The position numbers and the translations under genes were made by a program. DNA of 64,000 nucleotides. Source: Tepidiphilus margaritifer DSM 15129 (GTDB lineage Bacteria; Pseudomonadota; Gammaproteobacteria; Burkholderiales; Rhodocyclaceae). The stretch is from assembly GCF_000425565.1 (NCBI RefSeq), contig NZ_KE384397.1, positions 217,746 through 281,745 of the forward strand, read 5' to 3'. Shown here piece after piece: positions 39,874 to 49,184 of the stretch; within the stretch, counting starts at the first letter, position 1; each line of letters begins with the position of its first letter. The notes under the pieces were generated by a model. The model saw only the letters and a list, made by a program, of their open reading frames with translations, had not been told where the DNA came from and ran no database searches.

Positions 39874-41435
39874 GTGAGACGCTCGTCGATCTCTCGCGCC
39901 TGCAGTTCGCCGCCACGGCGATGTACCACTTCCTGTTCGTGCCCCTCACCCTGGGGCTCACCTGGATGCTGGTAATCATGGAATCGCTCTACGTGATGAC
40001 CGGCAAACAGGTCTACCAGGACATGGTGAAATTCTGGGGCAAGCTCTTCGGCATCAACTTCGCCCTCGGCGTCACCACCGGCATCACGATGGAATTCCAG
40101 TTCGGTACCAACTGGGCCTATTACTCGCACTACGTGGGTGACATCTTCGGGGCGCCGCTGGCCATCGAAGGGTTGATGGCCTTCTTCCTCGAGTCGACCT
40201 TCATCGGCCTTTTCTTCTTCGGCTGGAACCGCCTGTCCCGCACCCAGCACCTTTTGGTGACGCTGCTCATGGCCGTGGGGACCAACCTCTCGGCGCTGTG
40301 GATCCTGGTAGCCAATGGCTGGATGCAAAACCCGGTGGGCTCGGAATTCAGTTTCCAGACCATGCGCATGGAAATGACGAATTTCTGGGACGTGATCTTC
40401 AACCCGGTGGCGCAGGCGAAGTTCGTGCATACCGTCTCGGCCGGCTACGTGACCGGTGCGATGTTCGTGCTCTCGATTTCGGCCTATTATCTGCTCAAGA
40501 AGCGGGATCTCGAATTCGCCAAGCGCAGCTTCCGCGTGGCGGCCGCCTTCGGCTTCGCTTCGGCCTGTTCGGTGGTGGTGCTCGGGGATGAATCCGGCTA
40601 CACCATGGCCGAGAAACAGCAAAGCAAGCTCGCGGCGATGGAGGCGATGTGGGAGACCGAGCCGGCGCCGGCCGGCCTCAAGCTCATCGCGGGCATCGAC
40701 GAAGCCGATCAGCGCAATACCTGGGAGCTCGAGATCCCGTGGGTGCTCGGCATCATCGGCACCCGCTCGCTCGACACCCCCCTTCCCGGAATCAAGGAGA
40801 TCATCGCGCGTAACCGCGAACGGGTCGAATCCGGGGTGGAGGCGGTCAAGGCTCTGAACGTACTGCGCCGCGACGCGTCCGATTCCCAGGCGCTGGCGCT
40901 CTTCGAAACCCACAAGCAGAACCTCGGTTTCGGGCTGCTCACGCGCAAATACGTGGCGGATATCTCGCAGGTCACGCCCGAGATCATGGACAAGGCCGCC
41001 GCCTCGACGGTGCCACCGGTGAAGCCTCTTTTCTGGACCTTCCGCATCATGGTGTTGTTGGGCTTTTCCTTCATCGCCCTCTTTGCGGTGGCGCTGTGGT
41101 ACAGCGTCAAGGATACCTTCACCGAGAAACGCTGGCTGCTGCGCTGGGCGCTGTGGTTCTTGCCCTTGCCCTGGATCGCGTCCGAGATGGGGTGGTTCGT
41201 CGCCGAGTATGGCCGCCAGCCCTGGACGATCGCCGAAGTGCTGCCCACCCACCTTTCCGTCTCCACCCTGTCGGTGCAGAGCCTCTACGGGTCGCTCGCC
41301 GGTTTCGTAGGTTTCTACACACTGCTCCTGATCGTCGAGCTCTACCTGATGTTCCGCTTCGGACGGCTGGGGCCTTCCTCGCTGGGTACCGGACGCTATC
41401 ACTGGGAACGCCAAGGCGCGATGCAGTCTGCCTGA
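39870..41435 (+). CDS. cydA: Cytochrome bd ubiquinol oxidase subunit I
   Basis: The 521-residue membrane protein carries the haem ligands H20 (MYHFLFVPLT), H187 (KFVHTVSAGY) and M394. The acidic pathway residues E100, E108 and E446 (FVAEYGRQPW) and the quinol-loop residues K253 and E258 (SKLAAMEAMWE) are also present. All are shifted by one from E. coli numbering, so the site is intact. The long Q-loop marks the E. coli-like L-type. The enzyme reduces O2 to water with quinol electrons at high O2 affinity. AGGAG precedes the ATG; cydB follows after 24 bp. Confidence 0.98.
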   Translation: MSETLVDLSRLQFAATAMYHFLFVPLTLGLTWMLVIMESLYVMTGKQVYQDMVKFWGKLFGINFALGVTTGITMEFQFGTNWAYYSHYVGDIFGAPLAIEGLMAFFLESTFIGLFFFGWNRLSRTQHLLVTLLMAVGTNLSALWILVANGWMQNPVGSEFSFQTMRMEMTNFWDVIFNPVAQAKFVHTVSAGYVTGAMFVLSISAYYLLKKRDLEFAKRSFRVAAAFGFASACSVVVLGDESGYTMAEKQQSKLAAMEAMWETEPAPAGLKLIAGIDEADQRNTWELEIPWVLGIIGTRSLDTPLPGIKEIIARNRERVESGVEAVKALNVLRRDASDSQALALFETHKQNLGFGLLTRKYVADISQVTPEIMDKAAASTVPPVKPLFWTFRIMVLLGFSFIALFAVALWYSVKDTFTEKRWLLRWALWFLPLPWIASEMGWFVAEYGRQPWTIAEVLPTHLSVSTLSVQSLYGSLAGFVGFYTLLLIVELYLMFRFGRLGPSSLGTGRYHWERQGAMQSA

Positions 41436-41459
41436 AAAATCCTATCTCGGGAGAGGAAC

Positions 41460-42596
41460 ATGCTGGATTATGAAACCCTGAAGGTCATCTGGTGGCTGCT
41501 CGTCGGTGTGCTGCTCGTCGGCTTCGCCGTGATGGACGGGCACGACATGGGGGTGGGGACGCTGCTACCCTTCGTCGGCAAGGACGACACCGAGCGGCGC
41601 GTCATCATCAACACCGTCGGGCCGCATTGGGACGGTAACCAGGTGTGGTTCATCACCGGCGGCGGGGCGATCTTCGCCGCCTGGCCGCTCGTCTATGCCA
41701 CGGCCTTCTCGGGCTTTTACTGGGCGATGCTCGCGGTGCTGTGGGCGCTCTTTTTCCGTCCGGTGGGGTTCGATTATCGCAGCAAGATCGACAACGCCAC
41801 TTGGCGCACAACCTGGGACTGGGGGCTTTTCGTGGGCGGGGCGGTGCCGCCGCTCATCTTCGGGGTGGCGTTTGGCAACCTGCTGCAGGGTGTGCCGTTT
41901 CACTTTGACGCCAACCTCGTGCCGTACTACGAGGGATCCTTCTGGGGGCTGCTCAATCCCTTCGCACTGCTCGCCGGCGTGGTGAGCTCGGCCATGATCA
42001 CCTTCCACGGCGCCGTTTATCTGGCGCACCGCACGGAAGGGGACATCCAGCAGCGTGCGATACGTGCCGCGCTCCTCTTTGGCGTGATCGCACTCGTGGC
42101 GTTTGCCGCTGCCGGGGTGTGGGTGCAGAGTATTCCCGGCTACGTGATCGCTGCCGGAGCCGATCCGGCCGGATTGCCCAACCCGCTCGCGAAGGAAGTC
42201 GTGCGCGAGGCGGGTGCCTGGATGGTGAACTATCGGCATCAGCCGCTGCTGTGGGCCGTGCCGGCGCTCGCCTTCCTGGGCGGTCTGGCGGCGCTGTGGG
42301 CGGTACGTGCCGGCCGCACCTTCTTCGCTTTCTGGGCCTCGAGCGTGATGATCGCTGGCGTCATCGGTACAGCGGGCGTGGCGATGTTCCCCTTCATCCT
42401 GCCTTCCTCGAGCGATCCCCGCTCCTCGCTCACCGTGTGGGATTCGGTCTCGAGCCATCTCACGCTCACGGTGATGTTCTGGGCCACCGTCATCTTCATG
42501 CCGCTCATCATCGCTTACACGTCGTGGGCCTACAAGGTGATGGCCGGCAAGGTGACGAAGGCTTATATCCTGGAAAACGAGAAGCAGGCGTACTGA
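41460..42596 (+). CDS. cydB: Cytochrome bd ubiquinol oxidase subunit II
   Basis: The 378-residue subunit begins MLDYETLKVIWWLLVGVLL and has GFAVMDGHDMGVGTLLPFVGK, the usual subunit II opening, with about eight or nine membrane helices. It pairs with CydA and stabilises the oxygen-reducing haem site. It lies 24 bp after cydA and 59 bp before cydX. Confidence 0.97.
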   Translation: MLDYETLKVIWWLLVGVLLVGFAVMDGHDMGVGTLLPFVGKDDTERRVIINTVGPHWDGNQVWFITGGGAIFAAWPLVYATAFSGFYWAMLAVLWALFFRPVGFDYRSKIDNATWRTTWDWGLFVGGAVPPLIFGVAFGNLLQGVPFHFDANLVPYYEGSFWGLLNPFALLAGVVSSAMITFHGAVYLAHRTEGDIQQRAIRAALLFGVIALVAFAAAGVWVQSIPGYVIAAGADPAGLPNPLAKEVVREAGAWMVNYRHQPLLWAVPALAFLGGLAALWAVRAGRTFFAFWASSVMIAGVIGTAGVAMFPFILPSSSDPRSSLTVWDSVSSHLTLTVMFWATVIFMPLIIAYTSWAYKVMAGKVTKAYILENEKQAY

Positions 42597-42655
42597 ACGG
42601 CTACAACCCGCGGCGAGGCATCCGGCTTCGCCGCACCGGATCGAAGGAGCTTCGT

Positions 42656-42790
42656 ATGTGGTATTTTGCGTGGGCGTTGGGCGTGGGTTTTGCCGTCCTC
42701 TTGGCCATCGTGGTCGGCCTGTGGTGGGAAGCGCAGGAAGAGGCAAGGAAAAAACGGTCCCGCTCGCAGGGCGAGACTCATGCCACCTGA
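42656..42790 (+). CDS. cydX: CydX, small cytochrome bd subunit
   Basis: The 44-residue protein starts MWYFAWALGVGFA, the CydX signature, with one membrane helix and a charged tail (EAQEEARKKRSRSQGE). CydX is needed for bd oxidase stability and activity in other bacteria. AAGGAGC lies just upstream. Its 3' end overlaps ybgE by 11 bp. Confidence 0.92.
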   Translation: MWYFAWALGVGFAVLLAIVVGLWWEAQEEARKKRSRSQGETHAT

Positions 42791-43088
42791 GGCAGTGCCT
42801 GGCAGGGAGGATGCCCGGTCGGCCTCGATCCAGCCGCTCGCGCTGGGGGTGGGGATCGCCTTGATGCTGGTGGGCAGTTTCCGTCCCGATTGGCTGGCCG
42901 AGGCATCCGGCAAGGCCAACCATGGTCTGGCGATGTTGTGGTTCTGGGCCATGGCGGCCGGTTTCGTGCGCGGGGTGGGGTTCATCCCGCGCTTTTGGCT
43001 TTGGCGGTGGCTCTTCTCCGGTTGGGCGGCGTTCGCGGCGCTCGCCGGGGCGCTGGCGTGGCGCTTTGCCGGCGCCGCCGTGATATAG
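42780..43088 (+). CDS. ybgE: YbgE-like cyd operon membrane protein
   Basis: The 102-residue protein has three hydrophobic segments (about 18-35, 46-62 and 75-98) and sits directly after cydX, where ybgE is found in proteobacteria. The function is unknown. I chose the ATG at 42780 because the earlier frame would read through cydX in another frame. Sequence similarity to enteric YbgE is weak, so the name rests largely on position and topology. Confidence 0.7.
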   Translation: MPPEAVPGREDARSASIQPLALGVGIALMLVGSFRPDWLAEASGKANHGLAMLWFWAMAAGFVRGVGFIPRFWLWRWLFSGWAAFAALAGALAWRFAGAAVI

Positions 43089-43133
43089 TCGAACCGGTTA
43101 CGGATGCTTTTTCCCGCGGTGCCCGGCAAGCCT

Positions 43134-43178
43134 CGGCCTGCAGGCCGGGATCGGTGCTCGCGGACGCCGTAGGCGTCC
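43134..43178. repeat. Two hairpins beside a transposase remnant
   Basis: CGGCCTGCAGGCCG (43134-43147) is a perfect palindrome. GGACGCC-GTA-GGCGTCC (43162-43178) is a perfect hairpin followed by TTT. They lie just downstream, on the minus strand, of the transposase remnant, where IS200/IS605 elements carry subterminal hairpins; the second could also end cyd transcription. The remaining bases of the cyd-gdhA gap (43302-43451) show nothing I can assign. Confidence 0.4.
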
Positions 43179-43187
43179 TTTGGGCGG

Positions 43188-43301
43188 TCAGCGTGGTGTC
43201 TGCTGCTGTTCAATGTACTGCCGGATGATCTCGATAGGTGCGCCGTCACCGCCTCCGGCGAAGTACAGCGTGCTTAAATAGGTGGTGAGCGCCGTAGACA
43301 T
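43188..43301 (-). pseudogene. C-terminal remnant of an IS200/IS605-family transposase (TnpA)
   Basis: The minus-strand frame reads STLYFAGGGDGAPIEIIRQYIEQQ and then QTPR and a stop. This is the typical last part of IS200/IS605 Y1 transposases, where GGAPIEI and RQYIEQQ recur. Only about 30 codons remain, preceded by an ATG at 43301 that is probably accidental. The catalytic Tyr and HUH motifs are absent, so it cannot be active alone. Confidence 0.7.
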
Positions 43302-43451
43302 CCCCCGAATTTAGGCGGAGGAGGATGTCAACCTGCTCATTGTGCTGCTGCTGGTGCGTATCGCCCTCACCGCGGCACGGCACGAGATCTGCGTGGAGGG
43401 GGGCATTGAAGAAAAACGCCCGGCGCCGGGGGCACCGGGCGCGGCAGGCGC

Positions 43452-44807
<1,356 letters not shown>

Positions 44808-45006
44808 TCAGGGTGGGAACAACGGGTCGGTGCGCGGCGCACGCCCTTCGCTTCGCACCAAATCTGGTAATTATCGCACCGTTGTGGTGACGAAATGCAC
44901 TCTTTGTGTTCAAAAGGTGCAGTTTCAGCCAAGACCCATCCGGCGTGGCAGCCACAGCGCGCTGGCGTGCCGAGGCGCTCTCCCAACCCGTTGGCGAGCG
45001 GTCTGG

Positions 45007-45034
45007 TTGCATTGACCTGAAAACTCGCTAAAAT
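45007..45034 (+). promoter_or_regulatory. Probable promoter of the AbrB/PIN toxin-antitoxin operon
   Basis: TTGCAT (45007-45012), a 16-bp spacer and TAAAAT (45029-45034) lie 35 bp before the antitoxin start codon. The rest of the 44796-45006 gap holds the gdhA upstream region, where I see no clear element. Confidence 0.5.
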
Positions 45035-45068
45035 TTGATTCCTTACTTCATTACTTTCGGAGATTGCC

Positions 45069-45293
45069 ATGCTGGCCAAGCGCACGAGCAAGAACCAGGT
45101 CACTTTGCCCAAGGCCATCGTCCAGACCGTGGGCGAGGCCGACTACTACGACGTCACGGTTCAGGACGGCAAGATCGTGCTGACGCCGGTTCGCCTGCAG
45201 CAGGCCGACGCGGTACGGGCCAAGTTGGAAGAACTGGGCATCACGCAAGATGACGTGGCTGAGGCCATCGCCTGGGCGAGAAAGCGCACATGA
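45069..45293 (+). CDS. AbrB/MazE-type antitoxin
   Basis: The 74-residue protein has the swapped-hairpin DNA-binding opening (MLAKRTSKNQVTLPKAIV) followed by a helical tail that should wrap the toxin (RAKLEELGITQDDVAEAIAWARKRT). GGAG precedes the ATG. The stop overlaps the PIN toxin start (ATGA). It should neutralise the downstream toxin and repress the operon. Confidence 0.88.
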   Translation: MLAKRTSKNQVTLPKAIVQTVGEADYYDVTVQDGKIVLTPVRLQQADAVRAKLEELGITQDDVAEAIAWARKRT

Positions 45294-45727
45294 GCAGCAT
45301 CCCGCGCGTTGTCCTCGACACCAACTGCCTGGTTTCGGCCCTGATCTTCTCGCGGGGTAAGTTTGCTTGGCTGCGCGAGGCATGGCAGGCCAAGCACTTC
45401 ATCGCGTTGGCCAGTCGCGACACGGTCAGCGAACTGCTGCACGTCCTTGCCTACCCCAAGTTCAATCTGAGTCAGGACGAGCAAGAAACGTTACTGGCTG
45501 AATTTCTGCCGTTCGTGGAAACCGTCAAGGTCGAGGCAAGGCCCGGGGGGCTGCCGGAGATTCGTGATCCCGATGATGTGATCTTTCTGGCGCTCGCCGC
45601 CGTGGCTCAGACTGATGCCTTGGTCAGTGGCGACAGCGACCTTCAGACGGTCAGAGACCAGTTTCACATTCCCATCTTCACGGTGGCCGAGTTTGCCGAC
45701 TGGCTACCCGCTCACCGCCGTCGATAA
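45290..45727 (+). CDS. PIN-domain toxin (ribonuclease)
   Basis: The 145-residue protein shows the PIN acidic residues: D9 in VVLDTNCLVSAL, Glu in SRDTVSELLHVL, and the acidic patch RDPDDVIFLALA followed by VSGDSDL. This matches the COG1569 group of PIN-family toxins. Such toxins cleave RNA with Mg2+ and halt growth. Both genes of this pair look intact, unlike the next modules downstream. Confidence 0.9.
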   Translation: MSSIPRVVLDTNCLVSALIFSRGKFAWLREAWQAKHFIALASRDTVSELLHVLAYPKFNLSQDEQETLLAEFLPFVETVKVEARPGGLPEIRDPDDVIFLALAAVAQTDALVSGDSDLQTVRDQFHIPIFTVAEFADWLPAHRRR

Positions 45728-45780
45728 TCCGGCGCGAGCCGCGGCTGCTGATCCCACAGCGCGTTCCAATAATTGGGTGT

Positions 45781-45804
45781 CCCTTTGTTCGTCCCTTTGT
45801 TCGT
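45781..45804 (+). repeat. Perfect 12-bp tandem duplication
   Basis: CCCTTTGTTCGT occurs twice head to tail. The first copy is the end of GGGTGTCCCT (45775-45784), a 10-mer that recurs at 47240 and 49597. Confidence 0.7.
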
Positions 45805-45868
45805 TTCATTTCTTCATCATTGGCCCTTTCGCTTGCTGGGCAACGGCGCTTGCCCTACACTGAACGTT

Positions 45869-46101
45869 ATGCCTGTCTTGCATCAATATCGAGACGTCCG
45901 GATCTTGATGTATCTGGATGATCATCCTCCGCCCCGTGTTCACGTAAAGCTGCGCGATGGGCGCGGCGAGTGCCTCGTCGAGCTCGATATAGTGGTGAGA
46001 TCAAGGGGCGGATCGCTGTGCGAGACATCCGCGAGGCGTTGGACTGGATCGAGGCCAACCGTGTGTTCTTGTTCGAGCAGTGGTACAGGAGCAGATCATG
46101 A
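45869..46101 (+). pseudogene. DUF4160 gene with a frameshift
   Basis: The first frame reads MPVLHQYRDVRILMYLDD, then PPPRVHVKLRDGRGECLVELD, the N-terminal part of DUF4160 proteins (PPHIHV-type motif). At about 45990 the frame is lost. The expected continuation GEIKGRIAVRDIREALDWIE and NRVFLFEQWYRSRS is found in another frame and ends at 46101, overlapping the next gene as ATGA. DUF4160 and DUF2442 genes usually form a two-gene module thought to be toxin-antitoxin-like. A one- or two-base indel here, or a sequencing error, would explain the break. Confidence 0.78.
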
Positions 46102-46577
46102 GTGCGTTTTTCGTTCCGCGACTCACGGCCGTCGAAGCCTTGGCCCCATACCGCCTGCGTACCTATTGGAACACGGGCGAAGTGCTCGACGTCGACATCG
46201 GTGAGCGTCTTCGCCGGATTGCGGCGCTTGCTCCCGTGCTCGATCCTACCGTTTTTACTCGGGTGCACCTGGCCGAAGGGGGTGGGGCCATCGAGTGGTT
46301 CGACACCGCGTTCGGGGCGGACAACGTTTATGCCTAGGCCAAGGAACAGGCCGGCGAGGTAAGCCACGAAATGTTCGCCGACTGGATGCGGCGCAACCGC
46401 CTATCGCCGAGCGAAGCGGCCGACGCTTTGGGCATCAGCCTGCGCCGCGTGAGTGACTATCTTCGGACCCGCAAGCCGATTCCGCGGGCGATCTGGCTCG
46501 CTTGCTTGGGTTGGGAAGCGACTCGCCCCACCCAAGGAAAGGCGCTGCCGCGGCAAGTCGGAGTCGTGCCGGCTTGA
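46098..46577 (+). pseudogene. DUF2442 plus helix-turn-helix gene interrupted by an amber codon
   Basis: The frame starts MSAFFVPRLTAVEALAPYRL and reads through the DUF2442 domain to GADNVYA, then hits TAG at 46335-46337. The same frame continues without a shift as AKEQAGEVSHEMFADWMRRN and a helix-turn-helix (LSPSEAADALGISLRRVSDYL) to 46577. DUF2442-HTH proteins are normally one chain, so the TAG is a single-base nonsense change, probably from TGG (Trp). Residual products would be a 79-residue DUF2442 domain and, from an ATG at 46371, a 68-residue HTH protein. Confidence 0.8.
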
Positions 46578-47181
46578 TTGCTTATCATCAGCGCCAACGC
46601 TTCCTTAACGTCCATGGGCACGATGCCGTCGTCGGTGACCAGCCCTCGCCACTTCATCTCTTCGTACCGGTAGGGATCTCGGCGGTTGGGGATCAGCGCG
46701 TACTGCACCTTGAGCAGCTGCGACTGGGCTTCGACGCTGAGGTTGCCGTCAGCCTCGTAGCGGCGTTTGAAAGCGTCACGGTACTTGGGCAGGACGTTGC
46801 CGAAGTCGTCCAGGCAGTCGGTGACGCCGGGGATGAAATGCTTGACCAGCCCCCAATGGCCCATTCGGTAGGCGCCGGCCTGGAAGACCACCTCGTCGTG
46901 CAGTCGCTTCAGATCGGGCGAGCGCTGCTGGTAGGCGGCAGCAAAGGCTTCCAGTGCGTCGGCCAACTTCGGCGCACCATCGTCAAACGCCAGCAGTGCG
47001 CGCCAGTTGGCCGCCAGCGTGAGCAAGCGCTGGCGCTCTTTGTCGGAATACGGCGCGCGCAGAGCACCTTTTCCAGCGTTTTGACTTGGCTGGACAGGCG
47101 GCTGAGCTCCCGGTTGACCAGGGTGGCAACCAGGGCGGGATCGAATTTTTTGACGTCACTACCCCACCACCCACAGCACAT
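46578..47181 (-). pseudogene. Frameshifted, truncated gene of unknown function
   Basis: On the minus strand a reading frame starts at 47181 (SDVKKFDPALVATLVNRELSRL) and shifts at a GCGCGCGCC run near 47060. It continues in another frame as YSDKERQRLLTLAANWRALL and further to MDVKEALALMIS, where it is cut near 46578 next to the HTH gene. The helical, charged sequence (YRDAFKRRYEADGNLSVEAQ, LIPNRRDPYRYEEMKW) is not a family I recognise. Slippage in the GC repeat and deletion of the 3' end look likely. Confidence 0.5.
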
Positions 47182-47317
47182 TCATCCCCGCCATGCTCGC
47201 ATCCGGCAGCCCGACCACGTCGATCACCCAAAAGAAAGGGGGTGTCCCTTCATCATCATGGCACCAAACAGGCAATGCATGGGCGCGGAAGTCGGTGGCG
47301 GGGTGGAACTGTCGCCA
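47159..47317 (-). pseudogene. C-terminal remnant of an unidentified gene
   Basis: The minus-strand frame from 47317 reads WRQFHPATDFRAHALPVWCH, then DEGTPPFFWVIDVVGLPDAS and GMNVLWVVG before TAG at 47159. It lacks a start and its 5' part is replaced by the antitoxin operator region. Its stop overlaps the start of the next remnant, so both probably came from one former operon. I do not recognise the family. Confidence 0.4.
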
Positions 47318-47320
47318 TTT

Positions 47321-47338
47321 TGATATACTCATATATCA
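47321..47338. promoter_or_regulatory. Palindromic operator before the ribbon-helix-helix antitoxin
   Basis: TGATATA-CTCA-TATATCA is a perfect 7-bp inverted repeat 20 bp before the antitoxin start codon, in an AT-rich patch that also suits a -10 region. Ribbon-helix-helix antitoxins normally bind such sites to repress their own operon. Confidence 0.65.
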
Positions 47339-47358
47339 GTTTGACGAGGAGCCGAAAC

Positions 47359-47583
47359 ATGCTTGCCGTGCGACTACCCCCCGAGATCGAAGAACGCCTC
47401 GAAAAGCTGGCGAAGACCACCGGGCGCACCAAGACCTACTATGTCCGCCAAGCCATCCTCGAGTACCTGGACGATCTCGAGGACTTGTACCTTGCGGAAC
47501 AGCGCCTGATCGACCTTCGTGCAGGCAAAACCAAGGCCGTGCCTCTCGAAGAAGTGATGAAGCGCTATGGCATGGAAAAATGA
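47359..47583 (+). CDS. RelB/CopG-like ribbon-helix-helix antitoxin (orphan)
   Basis: The 74-residue protein has a short beta strand (MLAVRLPPE), two helices (EERLEKLAKTTGRTKTYYVRQAILEYL) and a C-terminal toxin-wrapping part (LYLAEQRLIDLRAGKTKAVPLEEVMKRYG). It would bind the upstream palindrome. The partner toxin that should follow is destroyed after four codons, so this antitoxin appears to have no local target. Confidence 0.85.
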   Translation: MLAVRLPPEIEERLEKLAKTTGRTKTYYVRQAILEYLDDLEDLYLAEQRLIDLRAGKTKAVPLEEVMKRYGMEK

Positions 47584-47623
47584 AAGGGATTTACCGCAAA
47601 TCGGGGATGCGATAGCTTTGTAA
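47567..47623 (+). pseudogene. Start of a RelE-type toxin, truncated
   Basis: In the +1-shifted frame overlapping the antitoxin end, ATG GCA TGG AAA gives MAWK, the usual start of RelE-family partners of this antitoxin type. The next codons (NERDLPQIG and on) do not resemble the family and end at TAA 47621-47623. The coding sequence was replaced by unrelated DNA leading to the group II intron. Confidence 0.5.
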
Positions 47624-47702
47624 TGTGAGGCGTTACGTTAACTAAGGTCGCCGTAGAGAATTGGTGATCAAGGGCTGACCCTCTCAAACCAATTCCCCGG
47701 CA

Positions 47703-47737
47703 CAGATCCGGACGTGCGCTGCTAACGCATCCGGCTC
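47703..47737 (-). ncRNA. Group II intron domain V
   Basis: On the minus strand the 35 nt start GAGCCGGATGCG, pass through a TTAG tetraloop region and return as GCGCACGTCCGGATCTG. This is the conserved catalytic hairpin with AGC-type triad near its base. It lies just after the reverse-transcriptase stop. Confidence 0.78.
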
Positions 47738-47747
47738 TTGCGTTGAG

Positions 47748-49184
47748 TCAGACGCGCAGACGTTCGTTCGGGTGTGGGTGGACGATGCGCATCGAGGGAA
47801 CCCACTGGCCGATGATGAGCTGCATCTTCTGCCAGTTGAGCCGTACTGCCTTTTGACTGCGTCGGCGCAGGGCTCGAAACCAGGCGCGGCACGCTTGAGT
47901 GCGTACCGCGTTCAGTGCCCCGATATTGCCGGGGACACCGAAGTAGTTGGCAAATCCTTGCAATGCCTGCCTGAGATACTGGCCTTGTGCCGCTACGGGG
48001 ATATGCCGGTTGGCCAACAGCCACTTCTTCAGGTCAGACAGGAATGCACGCAGCCGCTTGCTCTGGGTCGTGCGATGCACGGTGAAGCGGCCATCGCTGC
48101 GGCGTTTGCCGCATAGGTGCGTGAAACCAAGGAAAGCAAAAGTTTCGGGTTTTCCCTCTTTGCGCTTGGCCCGGTTTTCTGCGGCATAGCGGCCAAATTC
48201 GACCAGCCGGGTTTTCTCCGGGTGCAGTTTCAGTGAGAATTTGGCTAGCCTCTCGGTCAGCGCTCGTCTGAAACGGTTTGCATCGTCGCGGTACTGAAAC
48301 CCCAATACCGCATCATCGGCATAGCGCACGATATACACGTCCCCACGCGCCTGTCGTTTGCGCCATGCCTCTACCTACAGATCGAGGCTGTAGTGCAGGT
48401 AGATGTTGGCCAGCAAGGGCGAGAGCACGCCCCCTTGCGGGGTACCCGATCGGGTCGGGTGCCACTGCCCCTCTTCCGCTACCCCTGCGCTGAGCGTTTG
48501 CTCGATCAGTCGGAGCACGCGGCGATCGGCAACCCGGTGTGCCACGAATTTCATCAGCCACCCATGGTCGACACTGTCGAAGAAGGTGCTGATGTCCGTG
48601 TCCAGTATCCAGCTGACTTTGCGCTGGGTAAGCGCCACGTGCAGGGCATCGAGCGCATGATGCTGACTGCGCCCGGGCCTGAAGCCATAGCTGAATCCCT
48701 TGAAATCGGTCTCGTAGATGGGGTTGAGCAGGAACACCAAGGCTTGCTGGACCAGTTTGTCTTCGACACTGGTGACGCCCAGCGGTCGTTGCCGACCGTC
48801 GGCCTTGGGTATCCAGACCCGCCTGACCGGCTGTGGCCGGTAGCGCCCCTCGTGGATGCGGCGATGCAGGTCGTGCAGGCGGGCGTCGAGCTCCTGGCCG
48901 TATTCTTCCCAGCTCAGGCCATCGACCCCGCGCGCCGCTTTGCGGTTGAGCGCTTGGTAGGCGCGCCGCAAGAGCTCCACGTCGAGGTGATGCATCAGGT
49001 TGTTCAATCGCAGCGTCCGGTCCCGCTTGGCTGCTGCACGTATCCTGTCCAGTCCGCTTTCCGCTTGCCCCGGGCTCTGTGTCCCGGTCACGGGCGTCCG
49101 TTCAGGAAATTCTCTCCGCCAAGGCCCTTCGCTCCACAGGCTCCGCCTCTCGGATTCACGGGGTGTTGCTGCGATCCTCTTCAA
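47748..49184 (-). pseudogene. ltrA: Group II intron reverse transcriptase/maturase with an amber stop
   Basis: The full frame is 478 codons: fingers/palm start (AYQALNRKAARGVDGLSWEEY), palm motifs (GFSYGFRPGRSQHHALDAL, GTPQGGVLSPLLANIYLHY) and the catalytic YADD (VRYADDAVLGFQYRD), then a maturase/thumb region. TAG at 48375-48377 interrupts it in frame between LHYSLDL and VEAWRKRQARGD, just before YADD. Most relatives have Trp there (LDLW), so TGG to TAG is likely. Without readthrough the product loses the catalytic aspartates. The start at 49184 is approximate. Confidence 0.85.

Noticed and set aside
47584-47652. Group II intron insertion into an integron attC site
   Set aside because: The flank does not show the paired RYYYAAC/GTTRRRY cores and no integrase or cassette array is present.
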